From assembly GCA_013314795.1 (NCBI GenBank), contig JABUEZ010000009.1:1-17889 (forward strand): a stretch of DNA of 17,889 bases, written 5' to 3'. Each line of letters opens with the position of its first letter. Within the stretch, counting starts at the first letter, position 1. This DNA is from Candidatus Profundicultor aquiphilus (lineage in GTDB: Bacteria; Atribacterota; Atribacteria; Atribacterales; Caldatribacteriaceae). The notes below the pieces were generated by a model. That model was given only the letters and a program-made list of their open reading frames with translations, did no database searches and was not told the DNA's origin. This document shows, piece after piece, positions 1 through 7,055 of the stretch. Both the position numbers and the translations under genes were made by a program.

Positions 1-7
1 TCCCCGC

Positions 8-409
8 ATGGAAGGCAATACCGAATGGAAAGAATTCGTGGAACACGAAATGGAAATCATCAGAGAAAAAATGGAACAGGAGCACGACGAGTTAATCGCC
101 AATCCACTCAAGGTGCGGAAAATGTTTCGCAATCCCAATCTCTTCGAATTCGCCGACTATCCTGGACTGTATCAGACTCTGATTTTTATGGCCATCACCG
201 AACTTGTGAACAACCATCTCATCGAGGATTTGAAAGACCAGGAAAAAATCGAAAAAATTAGTCAAGAAGCGCTCACCTATCTTCAGAAAGAAAAAGCGGT
301 CTTCTGCACGGCTACCGGAATAGCGATTCAATCCATCAATCTCCGTATAGGAAAAGTGTCCTATCTCTACTATGTGAGAATGCTTCAGCGAAGACAAAAT
401 CTCTTGTGA
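8..409 (+). CDS. Hypothetical protein, possibly truncated at the window edge
   Basis: I do not recognise this protein family. The visible product is 133 residues, charged and helix-rich at the N-terminus (about residues 5-35), followed by a mixed region with no membrane segment and no cysteine cluster. The reading frame is open to the left edge of the window, and the ATG at base 8 has no purine-rich ribosome binding site in the seven bases before it, so the true start may lie upstream. Its TGA stop lies within the possible GTG start of the next gene, which suggests one transcript with the membrane protein, HAD phosphatase and glycerol-1-phosphate dehydrogenase that follow. That it is a real gene is supported by this packing and by the long open frame; its function is unknown. 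Confidence 0.6.
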   Translation: MEGNTEWKEFVEHEMEIIREKMEQEHDELIANPLKVRKMFRNPNLFEFADYPGLYQTLIFMAITELVNNHLIEDLKDQEKIEKISQEALTYLQKEKAVFCTATGIAIQSINLRIGKVSYLYYVRMLQRRQNLL

Positions 410-423
410 GAAAGAGGTATGGT

Positions 424-1548
424 ATGAGCTGGAAAACATTTCTGAGTAATTTTGGTAACTGGATAATCGGTTTCCTGGTTTTTTCCATCCTTGTCACTTT
501 GCTATCTTTTATTCTTTTCTGTCACCACTCCCTCCCGCCGCACAGCGTGGGCATCGTCCGGGAAGTATGGACGAAGGAGGGAACCCTCTTTGGCCCCAGT
601 TCTTTTCCCTTTCGGGTCCGGATTGTAACCAACGACACCGATCACTCCCGCTCGTTTTTTATTCAACCTCCCCCCTTTGGCATGGTTGAAGAAGTCATTT
701 CCATGAACACCACATTTCCAATTACATTTACCTTTCCCCTCTGGCGCAAGGATAAAATTACTGGAAACCCCAACGATGGGAGTCTCGTATACTTAGGACG
801 CGTGGAAAGTGACGTTCAGATTACGGACTTCAAAAAATTTGCCCGAAATCTCGATCCTCAGGCCTTCAAACAGACCATTGGTCTCAACCCACCACCGTTT
901 GTGGCTTCGTTGGAAAAAAGTGGTAAAACCATCCCCGAGAAGCGGCTTGATCTTTTGCAGGAAATGCTCCGTTTTGATTTCTCCCGGGAAATTCTCACCA
1001 AACTGGGGCAGATTTCTCAAAGTATTGATTTCAAAATTTACCTGGTACAGAAAGCCCGAACGGGAAAAGATACATTTTCCCTTTCCGAACAGAAAATCCA
1101 GATCTGGAAATACCTGGAAAATTACCCCTGGTATAAGCTGGAACCCCAGGAAATCGGGAAGATTTTCCAGGAAAACAACCAAATCTTATCAAAAATCACC
1201 GAGTATCTGCAAAAGGAAGGGGCTTCGGACCAGACCGCAAAGGCACTAAAGGCCGAGGTTCGAGAATATTTTTCTCAGTATATCGAAAAGAATCCGGAGA
1301 GTTATTCCCAAGAACTGTGGGAGTATAGTATCGAGAAGGGATTATCCCTGTCGCATCCGCCTTCTCCTGACGAAATTCGAACTCTTACCTACGCTTATGT
1401 TCACGACCACCTCTCCATTCTGGAGAAATTGCTCCAGAGCGAAAACTATCAGAAGGCTCTGCTAGAACGATATGGGATTACCCTCCAGAAAACAAAAGTG
1501 GAAATCACCGAAGATCTGTTCTCCCGTTACCCCGACACCTTACCGTGA
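424..1548 (+). CDS. Hypothetical single-pass membrane protein
   Basis: The product is a predicted membrane-anchored protein of about 374 residues and no recognised family. One hydrophobic segment lies at about residues 13-33, followed by a beta-rich-looking stretch (about 40-135) and a long helical, charged C-terminal part (about 140-374). The short stretch LPPHSVGIVREV after the membrane segment faintly recalls the start of SPFH/band-7 domains, but this is too weak to assign. I chose the ATG at 424 because AAGAGG at 412-417 sits 6 bases upstream; an in-frame GTG at 406 would overlap the previous stop but lacks a good ribosome binding site. The stop is 10 bases before the HAD phosphatase start, so the two are probably co-transcribed. 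The C-terminal domain probably faces outward, but topology is inferred only from the single segment. Confidence 0.75.
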   Translation: MSWKTFLSNFGNWIIGFLVFSILVTLLSFILFCHHSLPPHSVGIVREVWTKEGTLFGPSSFPFRVRIVTNDTDHSRSFFIQPPPFGMVEEVISMNTTFPITFTFPLWRKDKITGNPNDGSLVYLGRVESDVQITDFKKFARNLDPQAFKQTIGLNPPPFVASLEKSGKTIPEKRLDLLQEMLRFDFSREILTKLGQISQSIDFKIYLVQKARTGKDTFSLSEQKIQIWKYLENYPWYKLEPQEIGKIFQENNQILSKITEYLQKEGASDQTAKALKAEVREYFSQYIEKNPESYSQELWEYSIEKGLSLSHPPSPDEIRTLTYAYVHDHLSILEKLLQSENYQKALLERYGITLQKTKVEITEDLFSRYPDTLP

Positions 1549-1558
1549 GGAGGAAAAC

Positions 1559-2359
1559 ATGAAGCTCAGCACCATGCAGACCTTTTTGTTCGATATGGAT
1601 GGAACGGTGTATCTTGAGAATCAGCTTTTTCCTGGAGTTCTGGAGTTTTTTGATTTTCTCCGTGAGCACGGACGTCGCTTTTATTTCCTGACCAACAATT
1701 CCTCCCGTCATGCGCTTTTCTACGCCACCAAACTCCAGAAACTGGGGCTTCACTGGTGCACACCCTCCCATATTATCACCTCTGGGGAGGCCTGTATTTT
1801 CCACCTCCGCAAGCGTAACCCCCGAGCACGGATTTTTCTTCTCGGCACAAAAGACTTAGAGATGGAATTCCTGCGAGCCGGATTCACCCTGGTCCAGGAC
1901 CATCCAGATTTCGTAGTTCTGGGGTTTGATAAAACCCTTACCTACCAGAAGTTAGACCGAGCCTGCGCCTTTATCCGCGAAGGCATTCCATTCTTTGCCA
2001 CTCATCCAGATTTTGCCTGCCCAGGGGAGGACAGACCGATTCTCGATATGGGATGCATCATTAAAGCCATCGAGGCCTTTACCGGCAGACTTCCACAAAT
2101 CTTTGGAAAACCCTATCCCGAGATGATTGAGTACGCCCTCTGGCGAACTGGAGGGAAAAAAGAGACCATGGCCATGGTTGGAGACCGGCTGTATACTGAC
2201 ATAGCCATGGGAAAAAAGGCAGGAATTACCTCAATTCTTGTTCTCACCGGCGAAACCAAGGAAGAAGATTTAGCTACCTCTTCCTGGCAGCCCGATTTTG
2301 TATTCCCTTCTCTGAAAGAACTTCACCAGGCTCTGGCAAAGGAGATGAGTAATCTATGA
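1559..2359 (+). CDS. HAD-IIA (NagD/AraL-like) sugar- or glycerol-phosphate phosphatase
   Basis: This 266-residue cytoplasmic protein has the full haloacid dehalogenase motif set. Motif I is DMDGT with nucleophile D12 and acid/base D14, motif II is TNNSS at 45-49, the motif III lysine is K184 in GKPYPEM, and motif IV is VGDRLYTDI with D209 and D214. The ATHPDFACP...ILDMG cap region is typical of the NagD/AraL/PGP subfamily, which removes phosphate from small phospho-compounds. The ATG at 1559 has GGAGG five bases upstream; a longer in-frame start at 1472 would run deep into the previous gene and was rejected. The stop overlaps the start of the glycerol-1-phosphate dehydrogenase gene (ATGA), which implies translational coupling. 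The substrate is not visible from sequence; glycerol 1-phosphate or a related triose or polyol phosphate is an inference from the neighbour and from the AraL-AraM pairing in Bacillus. Confidence 0.9.
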   Translation: MKLSTMQTFLFDMDGTVYLENQLFPGVLEFFDFLREHGRRFYFLTNNSSRHALFYATKLQKLGLHWCTPSHIITSGEACIFHLRKRNPRARIFLLGTKDLEMEFLRAGFTLVQDHPDFVVLGFDKTLTYQKLDRACAFIREGIPFFATHPDFACPGEDRPILDMGCIIKAIEAFTGRLPQIFGKPYPEMIEYALWRTGGKKETMAMVGDRLYTDIAMGKKAGITSILVLTGETKEEDLATSSWQPDFVFPSLKELHQALAKEMSNL

Positions 2360-3687
2360 ACAATTTCCCCTTTCTACAAATAGAAGGAAAATCATTCCCC
2401 TGTTCCTGTGGCCGTACCCACCGCATTCATACCGAGAAAACCATTCTGGGAAACAACGTCCTTCCTCAGCTTTCTCATATACTCAGGGGGATGAGTTTCA
2501 GGAAGGTGCTTCTTGTATTCGACGAAAATACCTACCAGGCAGCAGGAGAAAATGTTGAGCGAGAGCTCAAACAGGGAGGTTTTGAGATTATCCCCTGCCT
2601 CCTGTACAAAAAGCAAGAACTGTTTTACCTTGAACCCGACGAGGATGCTCGAGGACAAATCGGGGAACATCTCCACCAAGAACCAGAAGTCCTCATTGCC
2701 ATCGGTTCAGGCGTCATCAATGATCTCGTGAAGTTTATCGCTCATCGGGTAGGCTTACCATTCGTGGTAGTGGCTACTGCTCCTTCTATGGATGGATACT
2801 CTTCTCCAGGTGCACCGATGATGGTTTCAGGATATAAAGTCACCTACTCAGCCACCCCACCCCGAGTGATTCTTGCCGATTTAGGTATTCTTTCTCAAGC
2901 TCCCATGCCCCTCATCCATGCCGGATTCCTGGACCTTCTGGGGAAAGTGATTGCCAACGCCGACTGGGTCATGCGTCGGCTGCTCTTCCGGGAAGACTTT
3001 TGTGATGCAATCTGGAACATGACCAAAGAAAACCTTTCCCGTACCGTGAAAGAAGCGGAAAACCTTCCCCAAAGAGACCACCAGGCAATCTACGAACTCT
3101 CTCTGGCACTCCTTAACTCTGGATTCAGCATGGATATGATCGGCGACTCACGGCCAGCCTCCGGAGCCGAACACCTGATCGCTCATTATCTTGAAATCAT
3201 GGCCCTACACCGTGGTATGAATCCTTCCCTCCACGGTCTTCGAGTGGGCACAGCGACAGTTCTCATGCACAGAATCTACCGGCGCTTCCTCCAGGAAATG
3301 CCGATGTTTGACTGGAACAGAAAACTCAACTCCCAGGAAAAATTGGAAACCCTCAAAATGCACTTCGGTCCCCTTTTCCCCCTGGTGGAAGAAACCGCTC
3401 GGAAAAAATTAGCCATCACCGTGCCAGAAATCATAAAGGAAAAATCCTTCCAGGAAAAACTGCGCGGAGCAATCGAAGAAAAACTCTTGGCAATACCTGA
3501 TCCGCTCACCGTACTCCAGAAAGCCCAGGCTCCTCAAAGCCTTGAAGCCCTGGGCTTTCCTTCTCCAATGATTCGCGATGCTCTCCTCTTTGCTCGTTTT
3601 TTACGTGAACGAGCCACCATCCTCGACCTTTTGGACCAGGTGGGAATGCTTGACGAGTATGTTGACTGGGTTCTCCAAAAACCCTAA
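2356..3687 (+). CDS. araM: sn-glycerol-1-phosphate dehydrogenase, AraM/EgsA family
   Basis: The family reduces dihydroxyacetone phosphate to sn-glycerol 1-phosphate with NAD(P)H, using a bound metal (nickel in Bacillus AraM, zinc in archaeal EgsA). Seen here are an N-terminal CSCGRTH motif (16-22), the nucleotide-binding GSGVIND (117-123), the diagnostic TAPSMDGYSS (141-150), and candidate metal ligands D193, H273 (in SGAEHL) and H293 (in LHG). These are AraM hallmarks and separate it from glycerol dehydrogenase and dehydroquinate synthase. At 443 residues it is somewhat longer than Bacillus AraM (about 394); much of the extra length seems to lie in the C-terminal helical part. It starts within the HAD stop codon (ATGA overlap) and ends directly against the convergent lipoprotein gene. 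The product could feed an archaeal-type prenyl-glycerol lipid, or glycerol after dephosphorylation; no prenyltransferase gene is visible in this window. Confidence 0.92.
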   Translation: MNNFPFLQIEGKSFPCSCGRTHRIHTEKTILGNNVLPQLSHILRGMSFRKVLLVFDENTYQAAGENVERELKQGGFEIIPCLLYKKQELFYLEPDEDARGQIGEHLHQEPEVLIAIGSGVINDLVKFIAHRVGLPFVVVATAPSMDGYSSPGAPMMVSGYKVTYSATPPRVILADLGILSQAPMPLIHAGFLDLLGKVIANADWVMRRLLFREDFCDAIWNMTKENLSRTVKEAENLPQRDHQAIYELSLALLNSGFSMDMIGDSRPASGAEHLIAHYLEIMALHRGMNPSLHGLRVGTATVLMHRIYRRFLQEMPMFDWNRKLNSQEKLETLKMHFGPLFPLVEETARKKLAITVPEIIKEKSFQEKLRGAIEEKLLAIPDPLTVLQKAQAPQSLEALGFPSPMIRDALLFARFLRERATILDLLDQVGMLDEYVDWVLQKP

Positions 3688-4266
3688 TCAAAAAAGATAC
3701 GATTGAATGAGTTGCTCAAGCTGTCCCTGGGAAACAGTATCCTTAACAGTTCCCTGAACCATGCCATTTTCATCGATAAAGACAAAGGACGGAACTCCAG
3801 TTCCCACCAGTTCGCGCTGGACCCGTCCATAGTCGTCAATGAGCACCGTAAATGTCCAGCCATACACATTGACAAACTCACTGGTAATCTGCTGGGCGTA
3901 GGCAGTGGTGCTGGCAATCAAACTCCCAGAAATCCCCTGCTCATTGACGGCAACACCCAGGAAGGTTACCCGATCTTGATACTTCCGATACACCGACTCC
4001 AGAAACGGCGCTTCGTCCTGACAGTGAGGACAGTAGGATTTGAAGAAAAACACCACCGCCGGTTTGCCTCGAAAACTCCGAAAAGTTACCTCGTTCCCGG
4101 CGAGATCTGGCAGAGTAAAATTGATTCCCCCATCATCCTGATTCGTCGGGGTGGGGGTTGGAGTCGGGGTGGGGTTTGGAATCACCTCCCACATACTGCA
4201 TCCTGAAAAAACAGCTAGCAGTCCCAAAAGCAGCACAAAACCTATAATACTACTTTTCCTCTTCAT
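3688..4266 (-). CDS. TlpA/ResA-like thioredoxin-fold lipoprotein
   Basis: This is a predicted envelope-anchored thiol-disulfide oxidoreductase of 192 residues. It has a lipoprotein signal (hydrophobic 7-20, then FSGC with C23 as the lipidated residue), a proline-threonine linker at 30-41 and an AhpC/TSA-TlpA thioredoxin domain from about 47. The active site is SYCPHC (C79, C82), and GVP at 157-159 supplies the expected cis-proline. The usual WCxPC is changed to YCPHC, closer to DsbA-type CPHC, so reductase versus oxidase or isomerase direction cannot be told. The ATG at 4266 has AAGGAG eight bases upstream; the upstream GTG overlaps that site and was rejected. The ribosome binding site lies in the last codons of the O-antigen-ligase-like gene, so the two are probably co-transcribed. 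Partners are unknown; cytochrome c maturation or repair of secreted proteins are family roles. Confidence 0.9.
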   Translation of the reverse strand: MKRKSSIIGFVLLLGLLAVFSGCSMWEVIPNPTPTPTPTPTNQDDGGINFTLPDLAGNEVTFRSFRGKPAVVFFFKSYCPHCQDEAPFLESVYRKYQDRVTFLGVAVNEQGISGSLIASTTAYAQQITSEFVNVYGWTFTVLIDDYGRVQRELVGTGVPSFVFIDENGMVQGTVKDTVSQGQLEQLIQSYLF

Positions 4267-4271
4267 GGCAA

Positions 4272-6398
4272 TCACTCCTTTTTGAGCAAGTCTTTTAACT
4301 CTTGAATTACTGCTTCGACCCCTTCAGTCCCCTCCACCGGTTTTAAGGAACGACGAGCGTTTGCAACAAAAAGATCCCACACCTTCACACCCTGTTCGTA
4401 AAATTCCCGAGCTTTACCCTCTTCTCCCCGTTCTCGATAAAAATCACCCACACTTTTATAGGCCAGCGCCCAATGCTCATACATGGCAGGGATAAGCGGT
4501 GCTCTGGAAACGGCTTCCTGGAAAAGCGCCAATCCTTTTGCAAAATCACCCTTCTCAACATGCAAAAGTGCCAGATGCTCCACGTGGGTATGTTTGAAAG
4601 GGGAAAGACGATATGCCTTCCACGCTTCTCGCTCACTCATCACACGCCACTGGGAATCCCCGGTAGCCAAAAACAGGTTCCGAAATGCCTGGCTCAAAGC
4701 TAGATGCACTTCGGCATTCAGCGGGTCAAAACGAGCTGCATCCCGATAAAACCCAGCGGCATTCACCACATCTCCATTCTTGAGCAAATATTCCCCTACC
4801 ATACCCTGTTCAATTCCAAAAGCCATAAGGGAGATAAAAATCAATAACCCCACACTCACCAGAAATCCCCAGCCAGAACTAAAAATAAAACCTCTGGGGA
4901 GAAACCGTGGAGAATCATCCTGAACAATCTTGTCTTTGACCACACCACCCAAAACGCCAGCAAAAAACCAGACTACAAAATGATAGGCTCCCAAGGAAAA
5001 GTTAATATCGAGAATCCCATGAGCAAAACCCATAAAAAGCATTCCCAGAATCCCCAGAACAAAAACCGCCTCCCGCGGCATCAATTTATCTCTGACTTTC
5101 CAGGTCTCCCAGAAGAGGAAAAAGAGAAGCGCAATCACCAGAAAAATACCCACAAACCCTCCCTCCACAAAAAGCTGAGCATAGAAATTGTGCGTGCTTT
5201 CGGTGAAGTACGGAGCAGACTGGTACCCGAAGTAGAGGACTTTCCATCCCCCACCACCCCAGCCATTTAAAGGTCGGTCCAGACCAATCCGGAAGGCATC
5301 TTTATAGAAGGTCAAACGCCCCACCACGTTGGGGTCAGAAAAATTAATACTCTGGATGCGCCGCGCAAGTTGCTGAGGAAGGAAAGAGGAGTACTTCCCC
5401 AACAGGAACACAATTATTCCAACCACACCCAATGCCACTCCGAAAAGGAGGTAAAAGCGATTGGAAAGTCCAAACAACTTCTCCTCGCGCTTGTTCATAA
5501 GTTCTACCACACCGGCCGTAATGAGAGCCCCACCCAAAAAAAGGGCCAAAAAAGTTCCACAACGCATGGCAAAAAGATACTTCTCCAAACGGGAGAAGAG
5601 GACAAAAAGGACAATGATCGAAACGAATTCAGCCAGGAAAAGACGGATTTTCTCTCTCCGGGGAAGAATCCAGAGCAGAAAAAGGAGAGTGAACGGGAAA
5701 ATCAAAAAAGCCCCGCGTGAATAGGTAAATACAATTCCTCCCAGAACAAGAAAGGAAAGAAACAGAGCAACAAATCGCCAGACTGCTTTTTCCTCCAAAA
5801 GGAAAAAGACCAGCACCCCAAAATAGGCCATGGAGAAATAGGCTGCGGCGGTATTAGGATACTGAAAATTGGAAAAGATCCGCCCCCCCACAAAAAGCTC
5901 TCGCAAACTCATATAGGTGGGCAAAACGATGCCGGGGATGAAACCGAAATGGTAAAGAAGACTTATAAACACAAGAACACCGGCACTGACACCAAAGAAA
6001 AACAGAAACCACTTTTTCTTTTCCAACGCCACCGAAGAAGAAGTCTGTTCTACAACCATAAAGAACACAAAAAACGTCAAATAGGCGAGGAACTCTCGCA
6101 GGGCCAATCCCTTATCAGCCGACCAGGGTATATTCACAAGATATAAAAGAGTAAGGCAGAGAAAACTCCATTCTACCCCGGTTTTGAGGATCATTTTCTC
6201 CTGAAAGGCAAAAAAACGGATGAAGAAAAAGATTCCCGCAATGACCCACAGGGCAATATAAAAACGAAAACGTTCGAAGTCAAAATAGAGACCCCGATAA
6301 TAGGCCGAAAGCAAGGTCAACAAGAAGAACGCCCAGAGAAGATGAACGTCACGAAAGATCTTAATTCGCTTCTGGGTACGGTGCCCGCGATTTTTCAC
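4272..6398 (-). CDS. O-antigen ligase/polymerase-like membrane protein with C-terminal TPR region
   Basis: This 708-residue inner-membrane protein belongs to the Wzy/WaaL O-antigen ligase superfamily, which transfers or polymerises undecaprenyl-linked glycans on the periplasmic side. About a dozen hydrophobic segments span residues 18-485, with another at about 508-527. The Wzy_C signature TYSRG (R228) and the conserved ESTHNFYAQLFVEGG stretch (H403) are present; these Arg and His positions are the usual functional residues. After the last membrane segment, residues about 530-700 form helical TPR-like repeats, probably outside the cytoplasm. The GTG at 6398 follows an in-frame TAG, so it is the earliest possible start, but the nearest good Shine-Dalgarno (AAGGAG) is an unusually long 18 bases away. 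A short internal start cannot be excluded. Whether the acceptor is lipid A, another glycolipid or protein is not visible. Confidence 0.88.
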   Translation of the reverse strand: MKNRGHRTQKRIKIFRDVHLLWAFFLLTLLSAYYRGLYFDFERFRFYIALWVIAGIFFFIRFFAFQEKMILKTGVEWSFLCLTLLYLVNIPWSADKGLALREFLAYLTFFVFFMVVEQTSSSVALEKKKWFLFFFGVSAGVLVFISLLYHFGFIPGIVLPTYMSLRELFVGGRIFSNFQYPNTAAAYFSMAYFGVLVFFLLEEKAVWRFVALFLSFLVLGGIVFTYSRGAFLIFPFTLLFLLWILPRREKIRLFLAEFVSIIVLFVLFSRLEKYLFAMRCGTFLALFLGGALITAGVVELMNKREEKLFGLSNRFYLLFGVALGVVGIIVFLLGKYSSFLPQQLARRIQSINFSDPNVVGRLTFYKDAFRIGLDRPLNGWGGGGWKVLYFGYQSAPYFTESTHNFYAQLFVEGGFVGIFLVIALLFFLFWETWKVRDKLMPREAVFVLGILGMLFMGFAHGILDINFSLGAYHFVVWFFAGVLGGVVKDKIVQDDSPRFLPRGFIFSSGWGFLVSVGLLIFISLMAFGIEQGMVGEYLLKNGDVVNAAGFYRDAARFDPLNAEVHLALSQAFRNLFLATGDSQWRVMSEREAWKAYRLSPFKHTHVEHLALLHVEKGDFAKGLALFQEAVSRAPLIPAMYEHWALAYKSVGDFYRERGEEGKAREFYEQGVKVWDLFVANARRSLKPVEGTEGVEAVIQELKDLLKKE

Positions 6399-6425
6399 AG
6401 TCTAAAAAGAGTTACACTCCTTTCG

Positions 6426-6444
6426 CCATCTGTTTGACCATCTG
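6426..6444. repeat. Short direct repeat upstream of the O-antigen-ligase-like gene
   Basis: CCATCTG occurs twice (6426-6432 and 6438-6444) with a 12-base period, between the putative -10 box and the start of the membrane protein gene. It could be a regulator half-site pair or chance; nothing in the window decides this. Confidence 0.3.
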
Positions 6445-6453
6445 ATGCAATAT

Positions 6454-6482
6454 AGTATACCTCTTTCACAAGAAACCGGAAA
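6454..6482 (-). promoter_or_regulatory. Weak candidate promoter for the O-antigen-ligase-like/TlpA-like operon
   Basis: On the minus strand a TATACT box (6459-6454) is followed by an overlapping TATATT (6454-6449). Seventeen bases upstream of TATACT is TTTCCG, a poor -35 match with three of six bases. The 99-base gap between the nuclease-fold gene and the membrane protein gene, one of the longer gaps in the window, makes a separate promoter plausible, but no clear terminator precedes it, so readthrough from the dnaJ operon is also possible. Confidence 0.3.
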
Positions 6483-6497
6483 GAGTGCTACATCGAA

Positions 6498-7040
6498 CTA
6501 ACGGATCTCGCATGATGGGCATTCGTCGCTTCTTCTCTTTGGTCGAGGGACTACAGTCCAGACGCCTACTTTTTTGTCCTGGGCTTCATTCTGTGCCTCA
6601 ATGAAATATCCCAAAAGATTTCTTCCCACATCTTCCTGGTTGAGGGTGACCAGCCCTTCCCGCAAAAGCTCGGCATTCAGGAGAAGCGGTTCCTCGGTCT
6701 CCGGCAAAGAAATATAAATATAGCCCACCCAGGTTTTTTCCTCTGGACCGTGACCCAGGGCGAAATCGAACTGGACCTCTTTATCCCTGGTCAACTCGCG
6801 TACCCGCTGGAGAGCCTGTTCATAAATTCGGTCATTACCCATGGGAAGCACAATGCCCGCCAACCTCACCCGCACCCTCTGGGTTTCCTCTTTTCCCAGG
6901 ATTTCCCCCCACAGAAGATTGGGGCGAATCCACCTAACCACCTTAAGAGAAACCAAACCCTCACCGGCACAGGCAAATTGCACCAAAATATATGTAACAA
7001 TAAGCACCCCAAAAAAGAGATATTTTTTCAACTGCTCCAC
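6498..7040 (-). CDS. Staphylococcal-nuclease-fold protein, probably catalytically inactive, exported
   Basis: This 180-residue protein has an N-terminal hydrophobic signal or anchor (about 7-24, possible cleavage after FACA) and an SNase/thermonuclease OB-fold domain (about 30-165). Family landmarks are VRLAGIVLP (57-66), GYIYIS (106-111), LNAELLREGL (121-130) and AQNEAQ...GVW (149-161). Aligned by eye to staphylococcal nuclease, R35 is kept (R59), but the calcium ligand D40 is valine (V64), the general base E43 is methionine (M67) and R87 is threonine (T103). Calcium-dependent DNase activity is therefore unlikely; a binding or structural role is inferred. The tail ends with a CPSC pair. The GTG at 7040 has GGGA directly upstream; a TTG at residue 4 with better spacing is an alternative start. 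It is 15 bases downstream of mtaB and probably in the same transcript. Confidence 0.8.
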   Translation of the reverse strand: MEQLKKYLFFGVLIVTYILVQFACAGEGLVSLKVVRWIRPNLLWGEILGKEETQRVRVRLAGIVLPMGNDRIYEQALQRVRELTRDKEVQFDFALGHGPEEKTWVGYIYISLPETEEPLLLNAELLREGLVTLNQEDVGRNLLGYFIEAQNEAQDKKVGVWTVVPRPKRRSDECPSCEIR

Positions 7041-7055
7041 TCCCTTTCCATTCCA

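Noticed and set aside
3520..3558. AAAGCCCAGG/CCTGGGCTTT inverted repeat inside the 3' part of the araM-like gene as an early terminator
   Set aside because: The 10-bp stem has a 19-base loop, lies about 130 bases before the stop codon inside conserved coding sequence, and has no T tract after it.
4144..4179. Pro-Thr codon repeat as a phase-variable slippage tract
   Set aside because: The DNA repeat is imperfect and its unit is six bases, so slippage would not shift the frame; it is better read as a protein linker.
6462..6486. CTCTTTC/GAAAGAG inverted repeat after the nuclease-fold gene as a terminator
   Set aside because: The stem is only 7 bp with an 11-base loop and no T tract on the minus strand; it also overlaps the candidate promoter.
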